DNA of 64,000 nucleotides, taken from an uncultured Eubacterium sp. Lineage in GTDB: Bacteria > Bacillota > Clostridia > Lachnospirales > Lachnospiraceae. Shown here in pieces: positions 40,217 to 50,758 of the stretch; within the stretch, counting starts at the first letter, position 1; the number at the start of each line of letters is the position of its first letter. The translations under genes and the position numbers were made by a program. The notes below the pieces were generated by a model, which searched no databases, was not told the DNA's origin, and saw only the letters and a program-made list of their open reading frames with translations. The stretch covers positions 58,263-122,262 of the forward strand of contig URKY01000003.1 of assembly GCA_900548465.1 (NCBI GenBank), in the 5' to 3' direction.

Positions 40217-42994
40217 CTAATTGTTTTTTCCAGGGTCATAGAGATTGTCATTCCAACCATAATCAACTGTATGATCATAGTAGTATGGATTTGATGTACT
40301 TATTTTACTTAAAATAGCATTATAAAGATATATATGACCGTTATAGTTTGACGATAATACATTCTTGTATAAATAATCTGCCACTTCAGGTATTGACATT
40401 GTAGCTGTATCTGTACCATAAATTAAAGTTCCATCTTCAGCCACAACAAATCCCCTGGCATGAATTGAATTAGTAATAACATTTAGTGTTCCATCTTCTC
40501 CATAATAAGAATTGTTAGTTATAGTTCTCACGTATCTCATTATTCCGTTTTCTTCACCAATTACGCCGTTAGCTGTTGTGATATATCCAAATGTATACTG
40601 ATTATTATTATATTTCTTTGCTCCCACATAAGCATAATCTTTTCCACTTACGGAACGTGTATTTAATATTGAGTATGAACTGTCTAACACGTCTTTGTCT
40701 TCCATACCTGTACTGTTCGGGTCAAGAGTGTAAATTATACCTGTACTTTTCACTTTATAATTTTTCCCTGATACTGTAATAGTTTCTCCAACGGTAGGTG
40801 CTTTGCAAATAGTTCTGAAGGCAACTTTCTCTTTGCCCCCTTCATCAAATACTACTTCACCCTTTGTGTTGTAATATCTTGCACCATTGGTTTTTATTTG
40901 AAAACCTTCTATTGTAATCTTATCAGATTTCAATATTGTACTGCCTGACACTACTTCAACTGTATCTGAACTTTTTCCTGCAGATACTTCGCCATTTAAC
41001 TCTGCCTGCACACTTACAGTATGTTTTCCCGCCACTACGTTTGTAAGTTTTGCGGTTCCGTATGTACTAATTAATGTGAAATCTTTTAAATTAACAACAT
41101 TTCCCGAAATATCGTTTACAAACTTTAAATATATAGTATGGTTTCCTTTTGATAAAGTTTCAGACAAATCTATGGTTTTTGTAACATAATCACTCCATAA
41201 TGCATTTGATTTTGGTGGAGTAATGTTAATTTTTCCAACAGGAACATTATCCATACTACCATCATATACATATATAGTTCCACCTGAACCACTTTCACAT
41301 GAATAATTAAATGTAACTGATGTCACAGGTTTGCTAAGGGTAATACTTTTATATTCTGTCCAGTCTCCATTGTGAGTTCCACCTATATTTACCGGATTTC
41401 CACTGCTGTCCTTATCTATTGCTACACCATTTTGATTACTAAAGTCCGTCGCCTTTATTACTGTACCGGCGGATTTAATTTCAGACTGGGAAACTGTAGC
41501 TGCCACGGTTTGTGAATCATCAATATAAATATTATATTTAGTATTTGGATCCATACCTGCCTTAGGGAACAAGTCAACATCTATTTCATTCATCATTCCA
41601 TCTGCTGCAACCATTCCTACGCTTCTGATTTTTGAATCTGAAATATTATCTACGGTACCTGAAAAATAGTTTTTTATTTTATCGGTGACAGCAGAATTCC
41701 TTGTAATGCTTCCCTGGTTTGACCACTTATTAAGTATTGTGTCATAATCGTCTGTTTCTACATTAACCCAATACTTTGAAGTATCATCATTAGATCCATC
41801 ACCCGGTGTATTAAATAATCCCCAGTTTCCGTATTGTTTTGTACACTTATAATTCCATACAGTCCAATTCAAATTATTGTCATTAAGAAGTTTAACTCCT
41901 TCACTCCATGAATCACTGTTTGACATTAAATTGAACTCACCAATATAGCTTGGAACATTATAGTTAGCATTGGAAATATTATTAATTTTGTTCTGCATTG
42001 CTGCTACCTGTTTGTCTTTATCACCATAATCACCATAGTTATACTGATGATATTCATACATTACATTAGTCCAGCTTTTGTCTGCAGGATTTGGCAATGA
42101 ATCAGAATCCCAGACAGCTTCCATAATAATTATATGATTGTTATCTACGGTTCTTATCTTTTTATATGCTTTATCATAAACATTCCACAATGTACTTAAT
42201 CGTTCTTCTCTCGTACCTGTAACGTCTGTTGCATTCATATAGTCAGCCATTGGTTCATTAATCAGATCATATCCTGCAACTACAGGATTATCTTTATAAT
42301 GCTGTGCTATTTTTGACCACATATCTAAAAACTTAGCCTGATTTGTGCTTGCATCTGTTCCAAAAAATAACTTTGAATTATCTTTTTTCTGCTGATTTGT
42401 GCTGCCACCATATGTACCTGAATTGTGACTTCCGTTTTGGGATCCGTAAGTACCATGCATATCAATAATTACGTATATTCCATAACGTCCCGCCGTTTCA
42501 ACAAACCAGTCTATCCTGTCAAAAGCATTCTCATACCAGTTTCCATTTTCATCTACCAGATTCCTATACCAGATAGGTAATCTGATGCAATTCACTCCTA
42601 ATTTTGCACAATTTTCAAAATCTTCTGTTGTCCAATAATTGTTCTCATAGGCATCAATAAGTTTTTTTGCCTTTTCACTTCCAAATCTTGAATTTAATGT
42701 ATCCAAAATATTTTGCTGACAGTGAATATTTCCCGAAGCATTGTCATCAGTTGAGCCATAAGTTGCACAAAGCCAGATTTCCTGTAACATATAGCCACCT
42801 GCGTTTACACCACGTAAATATACCACGTCACCATTTTCATTTTTTAACTGTTTGCCGTCAGCCTTTAGAAAATTAGGATAAATTTCTTTTGTACCGGAAA
42901 CACCTTTTACTTCATAGTTTGTAATTTGCGGTATTCCGGATACAATAAAGACAATTGCAAACATTATTCCAATTATTTTTTTTATACCTTTCAT
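40217..42994 (-). CDS. Secreted GH5 glycoside hydrolase with CBM6-like domain and shared C-terminal module
   Basis: This encodes 925 residues. A signal peptide (IIGIMFAIVFIVSG) precedes a GH5 catalytic domain (about 40-440): YLRGVNAGGYMLQE, NCIRLPIW, acid/base Glu247 in DLINEP and nucleophile Glu353 in YIGEFN. Residues about 505-645 form a CBM6/36-like jelly roll (NGDWTEYKSITLSKPVTSV, GNHTIYLKFVN). The last about 230 residues (from IEGFQIKTNG) form a module also found at the end of the 2461-residue neighbour, with EVADYLYKN and a YGWNDNLY end. The substrate is probably a beta-glucan, not established. It follows a 60-residue peptide gene by 41 bases. Confidence 0.85.
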   Translation of the reverse strand: MKGIKKIIGIMFAIVFIVSGIPQITNYEVKGVSGTKEIYPNFLKADGKQLKNENGDVVYLRGVNAGGYMLQEIWLCATYGSTDDNASGNIHCQQNILDTLNSRFGSEKAKKLIDAYENNYWTTEDFENCAKLGVNCIRLPIWYRNLVDENGNWYENAFDRIDWFVETAGRYGIYVIIDMHGTYGSQNGSHNSGTYGGSTNQQKKDNSKLFFGTDASTNQAKFLDMWSKIAQHYKDNPVVAGYDLINEPMADYMNATDVTGTREERLSTLWNVYDKAYKKIRTVDNNHIIIMEAVWDSDSLPNPADKSWTNVMYEYHQYNYGDYGDKDKQVAAMQNKINNISNANYNVPSYIGEFNLMSNSDSWSEGVKLLNDNNLNWTVWNYKCTKQYGNWGLFNTPGDGSNDDTSKYWVNVETDDYDTILNKWSNQGSITRNSAVTDKIKNYFSGTVDNISDSKIRSVGMVAADGMMNEIDVDLFPKAGMDPNTKYNIYIDDSQTVAATVSQSEIKSAGTVIKATDFSNQNGVAIDKDSSGNPVNIGGTHNGDWTEYKSITLSKPVTSVTFNYSCESGSGGTIYVYDGSMDNVPVGKINITPPKSNALWSDYVTKTIDLSETLSKGNHTIYLKFVNDISGNVVNLKDFTLISTYGTAKLTNVVAGKHTVSVQAELNGEVSAGKSSDTVEVVSGSTILKSDKITIEGFQIKTNGARYYNTKGEVVFDEGGKEKVAFRTICKAPTVGETITVSGKNYKVKSTGIIYTLDPNSTGMEDKDVLDSSYSILNTRSVSGKDYAYVGAKKYNNNQYTFGYITTANGVIGEENGIMRYVRTITNNSYYGEDGTLNVITNSIHARGFVVAEDGTLIYGTDTATMSIPEVADYLYKNVLSSNYNGHIYLYNAILSKISTSNPYYYDHTVDYGWNDNLYDPGKNN

Positions 42995-43035
42995 AACTTT
43001 CTCCTATAATTAAATCGTTGTTAAAACTCTTACTT

Positions 43036-43218
43036 CTAAAATGGAAGATCTCCTCCGTCAACATCAGTAGTTGATTCCCATTCTCTTGTAACTATGTCTC
43101 CCGGATTTTCATTTGGATGGGTTGTCTCAAAAGAAAATCCACCATCCATTAGTTTTTCGTCTATATCGAATTTTGTAACTATTATTTCCGGTGTTTTGTA
43201 TTTTTTTCTTCTATCCAT
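43036..43218 (-). CDS. 60-residue peptide of the multi-CBM operon, RiPP-like leader
   Basis: This encodes 60 residues starting MDRRKKYKTPEIIVTKFDIDEK, with GAGGTG before the ATG. The KKYKTPEIIVTKF pattern resembles short Lachnospiraceae peptides beginning K-Y-x-x-P-x-I. LMDGG at residues 28-32 resembles a double-glycine leader end, and the tail is Asp/Glu/Thr-rich. There is no signal peptide or membrane span. It begins 20 bases after the giant protein stops and ends 41 bases before the GH5 start. A ribosomally made peptide, a small partner of the surface proteins, and an unrelated small protein are all possible. Confidence 0.6.
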   Translation of the reverse strand: MDRRKKYKTPEIIVTKFDIDEKLMDGGFSFETTHPNENPGDIVTREWESTTDVDGGDLPF

Positions 43219-43238
43219 TCATCTCACCTCGTTCAGTA

Positions 43239-46200
43239 CTACTTTGAATAAATTCCATTATCCCATGCATACTGTACTTTTTTGTAATATCCTTTATAGT
43301 TGCCCTGTTTTTCGGTTTCATTGTATATCCAGTCATTAATATCCGTATAAGATGTTCCTGTTTTTTGGTTCAGTCCTGCCAGTAATTTTTTCAATTCATC
43401 CTTTGTAAGACTTGCAGGAACGAATTCTTCTCTTTCCTGATATTTACCCTTATAGGCTTTTTGACAATATACATAGTCATTCATATCCTTATATAAATTA
43501 TTTAAAACCGAATAGTAAGGATTATCTTTACTTGTTACACCAAGTACACTCATCATAGATTTTAGTATGCTTAGCCTGTTGTTATTAATAGTAACTAAAT
43601 TCAATACGTTATTATATAAGAAGTTATGTCCTTTTATTGTGCTCATTCTCTGGTTTTTATACAGATAATCAGCTATTTCATACATATTTACGGTATAAAT
43701 ATTATCCCCATATTCAATACTTCCGTCGGCCATTTCAGCATAAGCCCTTACAGTTATATTTTCCTGTAATGTATAGAACATATAATCCAGACATTTAAAG
43801 GTCAGTCCATAATATTTCCAATACTTTGTGGAATACTGTGAATCACTCTTTGTAGTCCAATTTGGATATATTCCGTTCTTTGTCTCTTCATGTACCTTTA
43901 TTGTCTTATTATCAGCCTTATCTATTGTCATCATTTCTTCAAGTTCAGCTCTGGACTTGCCGTCTGTTGCGTTGGCTATTGCATAAACAACACCAAATTT
44001 TTTAACCTTCTTTGTTTTGATAGTATTTTTGCTTACACGGCATACTACTCTGAATGACGGACTAAACTCTGACACGCCTCCGGTGTCTTTATTTCCGTTC
44101 ATCTGAAATCCCTGAACTTCAACGTCACCTAAATCATTATAAATATTGTTGCAAACAAGACTTGTGTCCGAATCTATATTATTAATGCTAAGTGTTCTTC
44201 CCTCTGTTTTATTGTTCAGATCCCTTGTCCATGATGTTACATAGTAATCATCACTGTAAATTGACGTATCTACTCCCTCTCTCTTACTGTAATCATTCTC
44301 TGTAACAGTTATATTGCAGTTATTGTACACATACAACTCTACTTCCTGAGAGTGTTTTATTGAGAAACCATATTCTCCTGTTGCATTTTTTGTTAGTGAA
44401 CCTTTTGTTATCTCAGCAATGTCAATAGCTTTTCCATTCTTTTCAACTTTTATATTAAAATCGAATGACTTACTTTCTTTATCCTGCTGTGCCATATTTC
44501 CGGAAACATTTTTGCTAATGGTAATTTTTCGAATAGGGTTATAAATATTAATAAAATTAACTGAATTGTCTGTTTCCGCTGAATACGTAAACGTTGCTGT
44601 ATATGACAGGTTATCAGTGTTTATTTTATCTATTCCAACATTTTCCTTTGTTCCATTTTTATCAACTGTTTCCAAATAGTGTGGTAAATAGTTATTTTTT
44701 ACGATAATTTCTTCAACAGTATATGTATCTCCGACTGTCAAATCTGTGCCATTAAAAGTCACTGTATCAAAATATCCGTCAACTCCCCCTCCTTCTGCTT
44801 TTTCAATTTTAGTAAACTCATTTTGACTCATGGTATGTGTCTGTAAAACCGTTCCTGAAGTGTTTTTAAGATTTACAACTACGCTATAACCGTTAGGTAA
44901 TTCTTCAAGTCCCTGTATTTTTACATTGGCAACAACTACACCACTCTTATAGTAGAGTTTTAATACATTATGGTTATAAGCTACTGTCATGTTTCTGTCT
45001 TTATCATCCACATAAAATGCCTTACTTCCATCATCATTTTCTCCACTGATTTTTGCATCGTATAAAGTATAATTGCTTACTGCCTCTGGTGCCGGTATGC
45101 TTACTCTGTCATAAGGGTTTACTATGCCTTTAACAGTCAAATTATCCTGTTTTATTCCATTTACATAATACTCTATAACATAATCCTTTTTCTGCTGGAA
45201 TTTTACATTATCAAGCAAACTTCCCACAGTCTTATCCGGTGTATCACCATCCTTTCTTTTTGCTCCTCCTGCTGACACAAAGAAAAATCTTGTAAGATAA
45301 TTCTTTTCTCCTGACGGAACATTATATATACCGTTATGATCATTCCACTGCCCTGCTGTTTCCTTACTCGTAACTTTCCACAACGTAGCAGTAACTCCAT
45401 CAGACAATGTAATTGTTGTACCTTTTGTGCCTTCCTGATTAGTTGTCATATCCTGTACATCCTTTATGCTTATTAATGCCTCAATCTGTTCAGTTGTTGT
45501 ATAATTTTGTGCATCATTAGCTGACATTGCAACAACATACATACTATTCTGGCACCAACGTCCTGCATAATCTAAGTCCCAATAACACTGGGAATTAGGA
45601 GTTGTTAAAATATCCTGATATAAAGCTCCAACATTTTCACAGTTTAATTCTGCAAACTGATCACCATGCTCATTGTTTTTGTACATTTCATCCTGTGTTA
45701 CGGAGAACTGGTCTACCTGTTCTTTTTCTCCTGAGGTTTTTAACTTTCTTCCATTTACAATTTCAATATCATGTCCTACACGGTTTCCATTTGGCCCGTT
45801 ATTCCATCCCGGTGCTGTTGTTTTCCACATTAAACCTTCATATCCGTTAGGATACTGCTGTTCATCTTCGTTTATATTAAATGGAAATACCCTGTTGTCT
45901 TCATCTGACGAAAACATTGCCGGATACTCAAAATCGCCATTTTGGATATCATTGTAGTATTGTACCTTGTAAGGATGAGACCACTCCGTTGTTCCAACTT
46001 TTCTTACACGATAATATTCTCCACCACCTAAATCCTGAGCTACATTTACTATGTCATTTTCAACTCCTGACTTGCTTCCACTAAGAATTTCCAAATCATA
46101 TCTCTTTGCAGAAACATCTGTCCAGTTTGTACCATCAGTGCTTTTTTGCCACTGATATTTAGCTCCATCCTCAGGATTCTTCACATATAATCCTCCGTTC

Positions 46201-49200
46201 TCGCTTAATTTATCCTGAATTACTATGGTGGATTTCCAGATCCTTACCTTAAATACCAACTCAAACTTCGGACTGGCATTTTCCTTTTCCAGATCCGATT
46301 TATTATAAATCTGGCAGCCTACTTCTGTTTCTACATAATCGCTGTTTCCAAAATCAATACCCGCCGGAATTGTATACTTAACTGTTGCTTCCTGTTGGGT
46401 TCCATACTTCAAAATATTTTCATTATGACTTGTAGCCCCCCATAAATTCTTTCCGGAATCAGATGATGACCAGCAAATCTGATGGTCTGCTTGTTTATAA
46501 TATAGTTCTCTTGGATTTACATAAAAATATATGTCCTTTCCTTCTTCATAAACTACATCATATATATCTCCATTTCCAATCACATCACCCTGTACAAGGC
46601 TACTGTCAATCAATCCGTTATTTTCTGTATTTTGCAATTTTGAAACAGGATATATTCCATATGTTTTCTTTGCCTGATTGCTCCAATAATCTTTCTTTCC
46701 TGTTTTCTTTCCCCATACTTCAAATTCATAAATTGAAACTCCCCAGTTGTTGTCTCTGATTTTTGCATCAGCATACAATCTTATATACTGTGTTTTCACA
46801 TCATCCATATGGATACTGTTTCCAAATTCCAGATTGGCATAATAATTCTGGTTCTGAATTTCTGTTGAATCTCCCGGTTCAGTCCAATCCTTTATGGTTT
46901 TATAATCTTTCCATGTTTTTCCATCATCAGAAATCTGTATCCTAAAACTCTTCGGATATGCCCTTTCAAATTTTAAATCAACAGAATCTATTCTGCATTG
47001 TTGTCCTAAATTAATCTGATACCATGGGTTGCTATCTGTCTTAGGTGCTCCCCATCTTGTATTATCTTTTCCATCTACGGCATTAGCAGGATTTGAAGTT
47101 TCAGCACTACTATCCGAACTGCTTACCTTTACTTCTGAATTTAGAGCAAGATCAGACAATTGTCCTTTTATCTTTGTTCCATATATCCTTATATCTCTTA
47201 TGGACATTGCCTTGTTAAATGCCATGTTAAGACATCGTACTTTTACATATCTTGCTTTTCCAAGACAAACTCCATCTGATTCATATACCTTTTTATCAAC
47301 CTCAGTTGTTCTAAAGCCTCTTACTGTTCTCGCCACAGTCCAATTGGTTTTATCCTTTGATACAAGAATCTGGAAATCATTTGGATATGCCTTTTCAAAC
47401 ATAATATTTACTTTTTCAATTTCATACAATTTTTCTAAGTCTACAATCAGATAAGCCTGGTCACCTTCTTTTTCACTTGCCCATCTTGTATCCTCATCTT
47501 CATCTACTGCATTGGAACCATCATAACCACTCTGAGAACCTGATACTTCAACTTTTTTTCCATATGCTAAATCACCATCTTCAGGCACTCTTTCCAATGT
47601 AAAGTAATCCACATTTACCTGTTGCCATGCATCACTTTCTGCATAAGGAATATTTGCAGCCCCAGTTATGTCTATTACATTTACACCTCTGTTCAGCGTC
47701 ACTTCGGTAGTTATTTTCTTTACTGTAGTCCATCCGCCGGTTGTAGGTGCTGATATACTTTTCCAGTCACCGTCGTTTACACTATTTACTCTACAATCTA
47801 TATTTGTATCCTTATTGCTTCCTGATGCATATGCCACTGTCAGCTTATACGTACCGGGATGTTTCACATCTACATAAGATGTAAGATATGCTCTTCCATT
47901 GTCAGGCCATGCATTCATTCCACCTACAGCCAGATTGTTTGAGAACTTTCCATCTGCCTGAAGAGTGTGTTCTGTTTCTGCATCTCCCTGAACAAATCCA
48001 TGTGCATTTTCTGCTTCGTGTATGTCTCCTGAGTCTTTTACTGTTTCAGGTTCATATTCAAACTGGAACCAGTCAAGATTACACACTGCTTTTGAGCCAG
48101 ATGCCACAAATTTCAAATAAATTTCGTGATTACCTGATGGTATGCTGATGGCCTCTGCTGTGTCAGTATATTTACTCCAGTCACTGCCTGTTGAAGATGT
48201 AGTAACTGTGGCAGCCGGAGTCCCGGACATAGTACTGTCATCAACATATACTTCTACTTTTCCACCATTTCCATCTCTTACACTGTTTCTCAAATAAATT
48301 TTTGAAACTTTTCTGTCAAAGTTAATATTGTATTCTGCCCATTTTCCATTTGTAAGACCACCAAGATTTTTCCCGTCTACAAAGCTGTCGCTTTCTCCTT
48401 CCTCTTTTATACCATCTGACTTTTCATTAAAATCTTCAGCCTGAATTTTATTTCCTTTTAAATCTGTATCTAAAACACTGTTAAATGCTTTTTTATTTTC
48501 ACCTTTATATGTTAATGAAAAACTATCTATATTTAACCATTCATCATGTACGTTTTTGCCATCTGTTCTACCTGTAGTAGTTGTATCTGCCCATTTCCAA
48601 ACAGCACCTGATATATCAATCTTGTTTAATCCTTTTCGTAATTCTATCTGCATAGTTGCCTTGTTGGTATTTTCCCAGTTAGGATCCACACTGCTGATGG
48701 TTTTTGATTTCCATTTGTTGTTATCACTGCTGTTGATTCTATACTGAAGCAGTGTAGTCATTGTTCCGGCATACTTAACTTCAAACTGATAGTATCCTGC
48801 ATTTTCTGCTTTAACATATGTAGTCAGATAAGAACGGTCATGTTCAATCCAAGTGTTCATGCTGCCCACAGCCTTTTCACCTGAATACTTAGTAGAATTT
48901 TGCACAGAGCTACTCTGTGCTGCTGAACCTCTTACAAAGGCATGTGCATTCTCTGCTTCGTGTAAATCAGCTGTGTTGCTTATACTTTCAGGTGCGAATT
49001 CAAATTTAAAATAATCCAAATTGCACACATTTCCTTTATCAGTTACAAATTTTAAATATATTTTATGATTACCTGATGGCACAACTACTTCCTGTGAAAT
49101 ATCAGTATAGTTGGACCATCCACCTGTTGAATTTACGTCAATTGATGCTACAGGAGTTGTAGACATTGTACTGTCATCAACATATACTTTTACTGTTCCA

Positions 49201-50624
49201 CCTTTTCCCTCTTTTACACTGTATCTTAAATAAATTCTTGAAGTTTTTCTGTCAAAATTAATATTGTACTCTGCCCATGTGTTGTTTGTAAGGCCACCTA
49301 AGTTCTGTCCACTGGCATTTTCACCAGACTCTTTTTTTATTTTGCTGTCTATTTCATCAGTATTTTCTGCTTCTATTACATTTCCAATAGTTTCTTTATT
49401 TCCTACCCTAAACTGGTTAAATGCCTTTTTGCTGTATGATTTTTCCATGTCTGTGCCGTACACACCTACTTCATATAAAGACATTCCATTATACTGTCCG
49501 CCACCATAGTTGCTTTCCTTGTAGCATCTCTGTACTGCCTGTATTTTTATATATCTGGTGGATACGGCACGAAATTCTATTTTATCTACACGGTTTCCAT
49601 TTGTTGTGGAATTCCCATACATATTTATGGCATTTACTGTAGTAATTAGGCTGTAATCTTTACCATTATCTGACTTATAAATGTTATATACAGTTGAGTT
49701 GGCAGACTCCCAGCTTAAATATACTCTTTCTACGTTATATGTATTTCCTAAGTCTACAACAAAATTCGATGAATCCCCATTCACCGATGACCATCTGGTC
49801 GTTTTATCATTGTCGATGGCTGCTGATGCTCCACGGGAAGAATTTTCCTCTCCACTTGCCATAGCCGATACACTATTGTTTCTTACATAGTTATAATATT
49901 TACTGTCTATAATATCCTCAAATGTTTCTCCCGTGTCTGCAGTACCTTCATTAAAACAGTCTTTATTTTCAATAGCATTCTCATTTGTTGCCTTCTTGTC
50001 TGCTCCATAGATTCCGATATCCCAGATGGAAACTCCATATCTTCTGTTTCCCGAGTCATCTTTTATATATTTGTCCCCTCTATCTGTTATTCTCACATAT
50101 CTTCCAAATACTTTTTTCCCTAAAGATATGGTATCTATCCTATTTTTTGCATTTGAATAGTTATTCAGGGATACAGATGTAACTTCATTAAAAAGCGCTC
50201 CATCGTTAGATACCTCAATTTTATAGTCAATTGAGCTTGCAACTTCCCAGCTTATATTTATTTTTGAAATTTCATATGACTGTTTTAAATCAATTGTAAT
50301 GTAATGACCTTTTGTTTTATCTTCATTTGCCCATCTTGTATCAGCACTGCCATCAATTGCATTAGTTGCCACGTAGTTACCTGTATTACCATCTGCCACT
50401 GCTGATGCACCATATCTTACATAGTTATACAAATCCCCATCTTTTTCAGCACTATAGCCTGTCTTAGAATCATCCTTCATACTTACAGAAGCACCATTTG
50501 TGGCTGTTATTGAGTCTTCTGCCCTGATTGTCTGAGGTGTAACTGAAATACCTGTAAAAATCATTGCCACCGACAACACCACAGATGTCACTTTCTTAGT
50601 AAATGTTTTTTTCAATCCTTTCAA
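43239..50624 (-). CDS. 2461-residue secreted multi-carbohydrate-binding protein
   Basis: A TTG start (50624) follows GGAGG by 7 bases. A signal peptide ends near Ala35. Order by eye: F5/8-type C (CBM32-like) domains at about 65-205 and 245-390; CBM6-like at 415-545; CBM35-like (HEAENAHAF) at 553-708; CBM6-like at 725-860; CBM35-like at 868-1012; F5/8-type C at 1017-1150 and 1158-1306. Then come an uncharacterised region, an Ig-like stretch (YQWQKSTDGTNWTDVS, near 1490), a pilin/DUF7601-like domain around 2020-2165 and the shared C-terminal module from about 2170. I see no catalytic residues. It probably holds glycans at the cell surface for the two GH5 neighbours. Confidence 0.8.
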   Translation of the reverse strand: MKGLKKTFTKKVTSVVLSVAMIFTGISVTPQTIRAEDSITATNGASVSMKDDSKTGYSAEKDGDLYNYVRYGASAVADGNTGNYVATNAIDGSADTRWANEDKTKGHYITIDLKQSYEISKINISWEVASSIDYKIEVSNDGALFNEVTSVSLNNYSNAKNRIDTISLGKKVFGRYVRITDRGDKYIKDDSGNRRYGVSIWDIGIYGADKKATNENAIENKDCFNEGTADTGETFEDIIDSKYYNYVRNNSVSAMASGEENSSRGASAAIDNDKTTRWSSVNGDSSNFVVDLGNTYNVERVYLSWESANSTVYNIYKSDNGKDYSLITTVNAINMYGNSTTNGNRVDKIEFRAVSTRYIKIQAVQRCYKESNYGGGQYNGMSLYEVGVYGTDMEKSYSKKAFNQFRVGNKETIGNVIEAENTDEIDSKIKKESGENASGQNLGGLTNNTWAEYNINFDRKTSRIYLRYSVKEGKGGTVKVYVDDSTMSTTPVASIDVNSTGGWSNYTDISQEVVVPSGNHKIYLKFVTDKGNVCNLDYFKFEFAPESISNTADLHEAENAHAFVRGSAAQSSSVQNSTKYSGEKAVGSMNTWIEHDRSYLTTYVKAENAGYYQFEVKYAGTMTTLLQYRINSSDNNKWKSKTISSVDPNWENTNKATMQIELRKGLNKIDISGAVWKWADTTTTGRTDGKNVHDEWLNIDSFSLTYKGENKKAFNSVLDTDLKGNKIQAEDFNEKSDGIKEEGESDSFVDGKNLGGLTNGKWAEYNINFDRKVSKIYLRNSVRDGNGGKVEVYVDDSTMSGTPAATVTTSSTGSDWSKYTDTAEAISIPSGNHEIYLKFVASGSKAVCNLDWFQFEYEPETVKDSGDIHEAENAHGFVQGDAETEHTLQADGKFSNNLAVGGMNAWPDNGRAYLTSYVDVKHPGTYKLTVAYASGSNKDTNIDCRVNSVNDGDWKSISAPTTGGWTTVKKITTEVTLNRGVNVIDITGAANIPYAESDAWQQVNVDYFTLERVPEDGDLAYGKKVEVSGSQSGYDGSNAVDEDEDTRWASEKEGDQAYLIVDLEKLYEIEKVNIMFEKAYPNDFQILVSKDKTNWTVARTVRGFRTTEVDKKVYESDGVCLGKARYVKVRCLNMAFNKAMSIRDIRIYGTKIKGQLSDLALNSEVKVSSSDSSAETSNPANAVDGKDNTRWGAPKTDSNPWYQINLGQQCRIDSVDLKFERAYPKSFRIQISDDGKTWKDYKTIKDWTEPGDSTEIQNQNYYANLEFGNSIHMDDVKTQYIRLYADAKIRDNNWGVSIYEFEVWGKKTGKKDYWSNQAKKTYGIYPVSKLQNTENNGLIDSSLVQGDVIGNGDIYDVVYEEGKDIYFYVNPRELYYKQADHQICWSSSDSGKNLWGATSHNENILKYGTQQEATVKYTIPAGIDFGNSDYVETEVGCQIYNKSDLEKENASPKFELVFKVRIWKSTIVIQDKLSENGGLYVKNPEDGAKYQWQKSTDGTNWTDVSAKRYDLEILSGSKSGVENDIVNVAQDLGGGEYYRVRKVGTTEWSHPYKVQYYNDIQNGDFEYPAMFSSDEDNRVFPFNINEDEQQYPNGYEGLMWKTTAPGWNNGPNGNRVGHDIEIVNGRKLKTSGEKEQVDQFSVTQDEMYKNNEHGDQFAELNCENVGALYQDILTTPNSQCYWDLDYAGRWCQNSMYVVAMSANDAQNYTTTEQIEALISIKDVQDMTTNQEGTKGTTITLSDGVTATLWKVTSKETAGQWNDHNGIYNVPSGEKNYLTRFFFVSAGGAKRKDGDTPDKTVGSLLDNVKFQQKKDYVIEYYVNGIKQDNLTVKGIVNPYDRVSIPAPEAVSNYTLYDAKISGENDDGSKAFYVDDKDRNMTVAYNHNVLKLYYKSGVVVANVKIQGLEELPNGYSVVVNLKNTSGTVLQTHTMSQNEFTKIEKAEGGGVDGYFDTVTFNGTDLTVGDTYTVEEIIVKNNYLPHYLETVDKNGTKENVGIDKINTDNLSYTATFTYSAETDNSVNFINIYNPIRKITISKNVSGNMAQQDKESKSFDFNIKVEKNGKAIDIAEITKGSLTKNATGEYGFSIKHSQEVELYVYNNCNITVTENDYSKREGVDTSIYSDDYYVTSWTRDLNNKTEGRTLSINNIDSDTSLVCNNIYNDLGDVEVQGFQMNGNKDTGGVSEFSPSFRVVCRVSKNTIKTKKVKKFGVVYAIANATDGKSRAELEEMMTIDKADNKTIKVHEETKNGIYPNWTTKSDSQYSTKYWKYYGLTFKCLDYMFYTLQENITVRAYAEMADGSIEYGDNIYTVNMYEIADYLYKNQRMSTIKGHNFLYNNVLNLVTINNNRLSILKSMMSVLGVTSKDNPYYSVLNNLYKDMNDYVYCQKAYKGKYQEREEFVPASLTKDELKKLLAGLNQKTGTSYTDINDWIYNETEKQGNYKGYYKKVQYAWDNGIYSK

Positions 50625-50660
50625 TGTTTTTCCTCCTAAAACTTTCCCTTGTGTTTTCTC

Positions 50661-50690
50661 TTTATATTTTTATGTCTCCATAAAACGCAA
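50661..50690 (-). promoter_or_regulatory. Possible promoter of the multi-CBM operon
   Basis: In the - direction TTGCGT (50685-50690), 18 bases, TATAAA (50661-50666), about 35 bases before the TTG start. The -35 box is weak, and the terminator of the upstream gene lies immediately before. Confidence 0.4.
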
Positions 50691-50694
50691 AGTC

Positions 50695-50727
50695 AGGCTG
50701 TCTGCACTTATTACACGCAAACAGCCT
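50695..50727 (-). terminator. Hairpin after the 1148-residue GH5 gene
   Basis: AGGCTGTCTGC (50695-50705) pairs with GCAAACAGCCT (50717-50727) with one mismatch. It lies 32 bases after the stop. The T tract is interrupted (CTTTGCGTTTTA), so termination may be partial and the operon behind may also be reached by read-through. Confidence 0.55.
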
Positions 50728-50758
50728 TTGAATTGTTTAATTATTATGAATTTTAACC

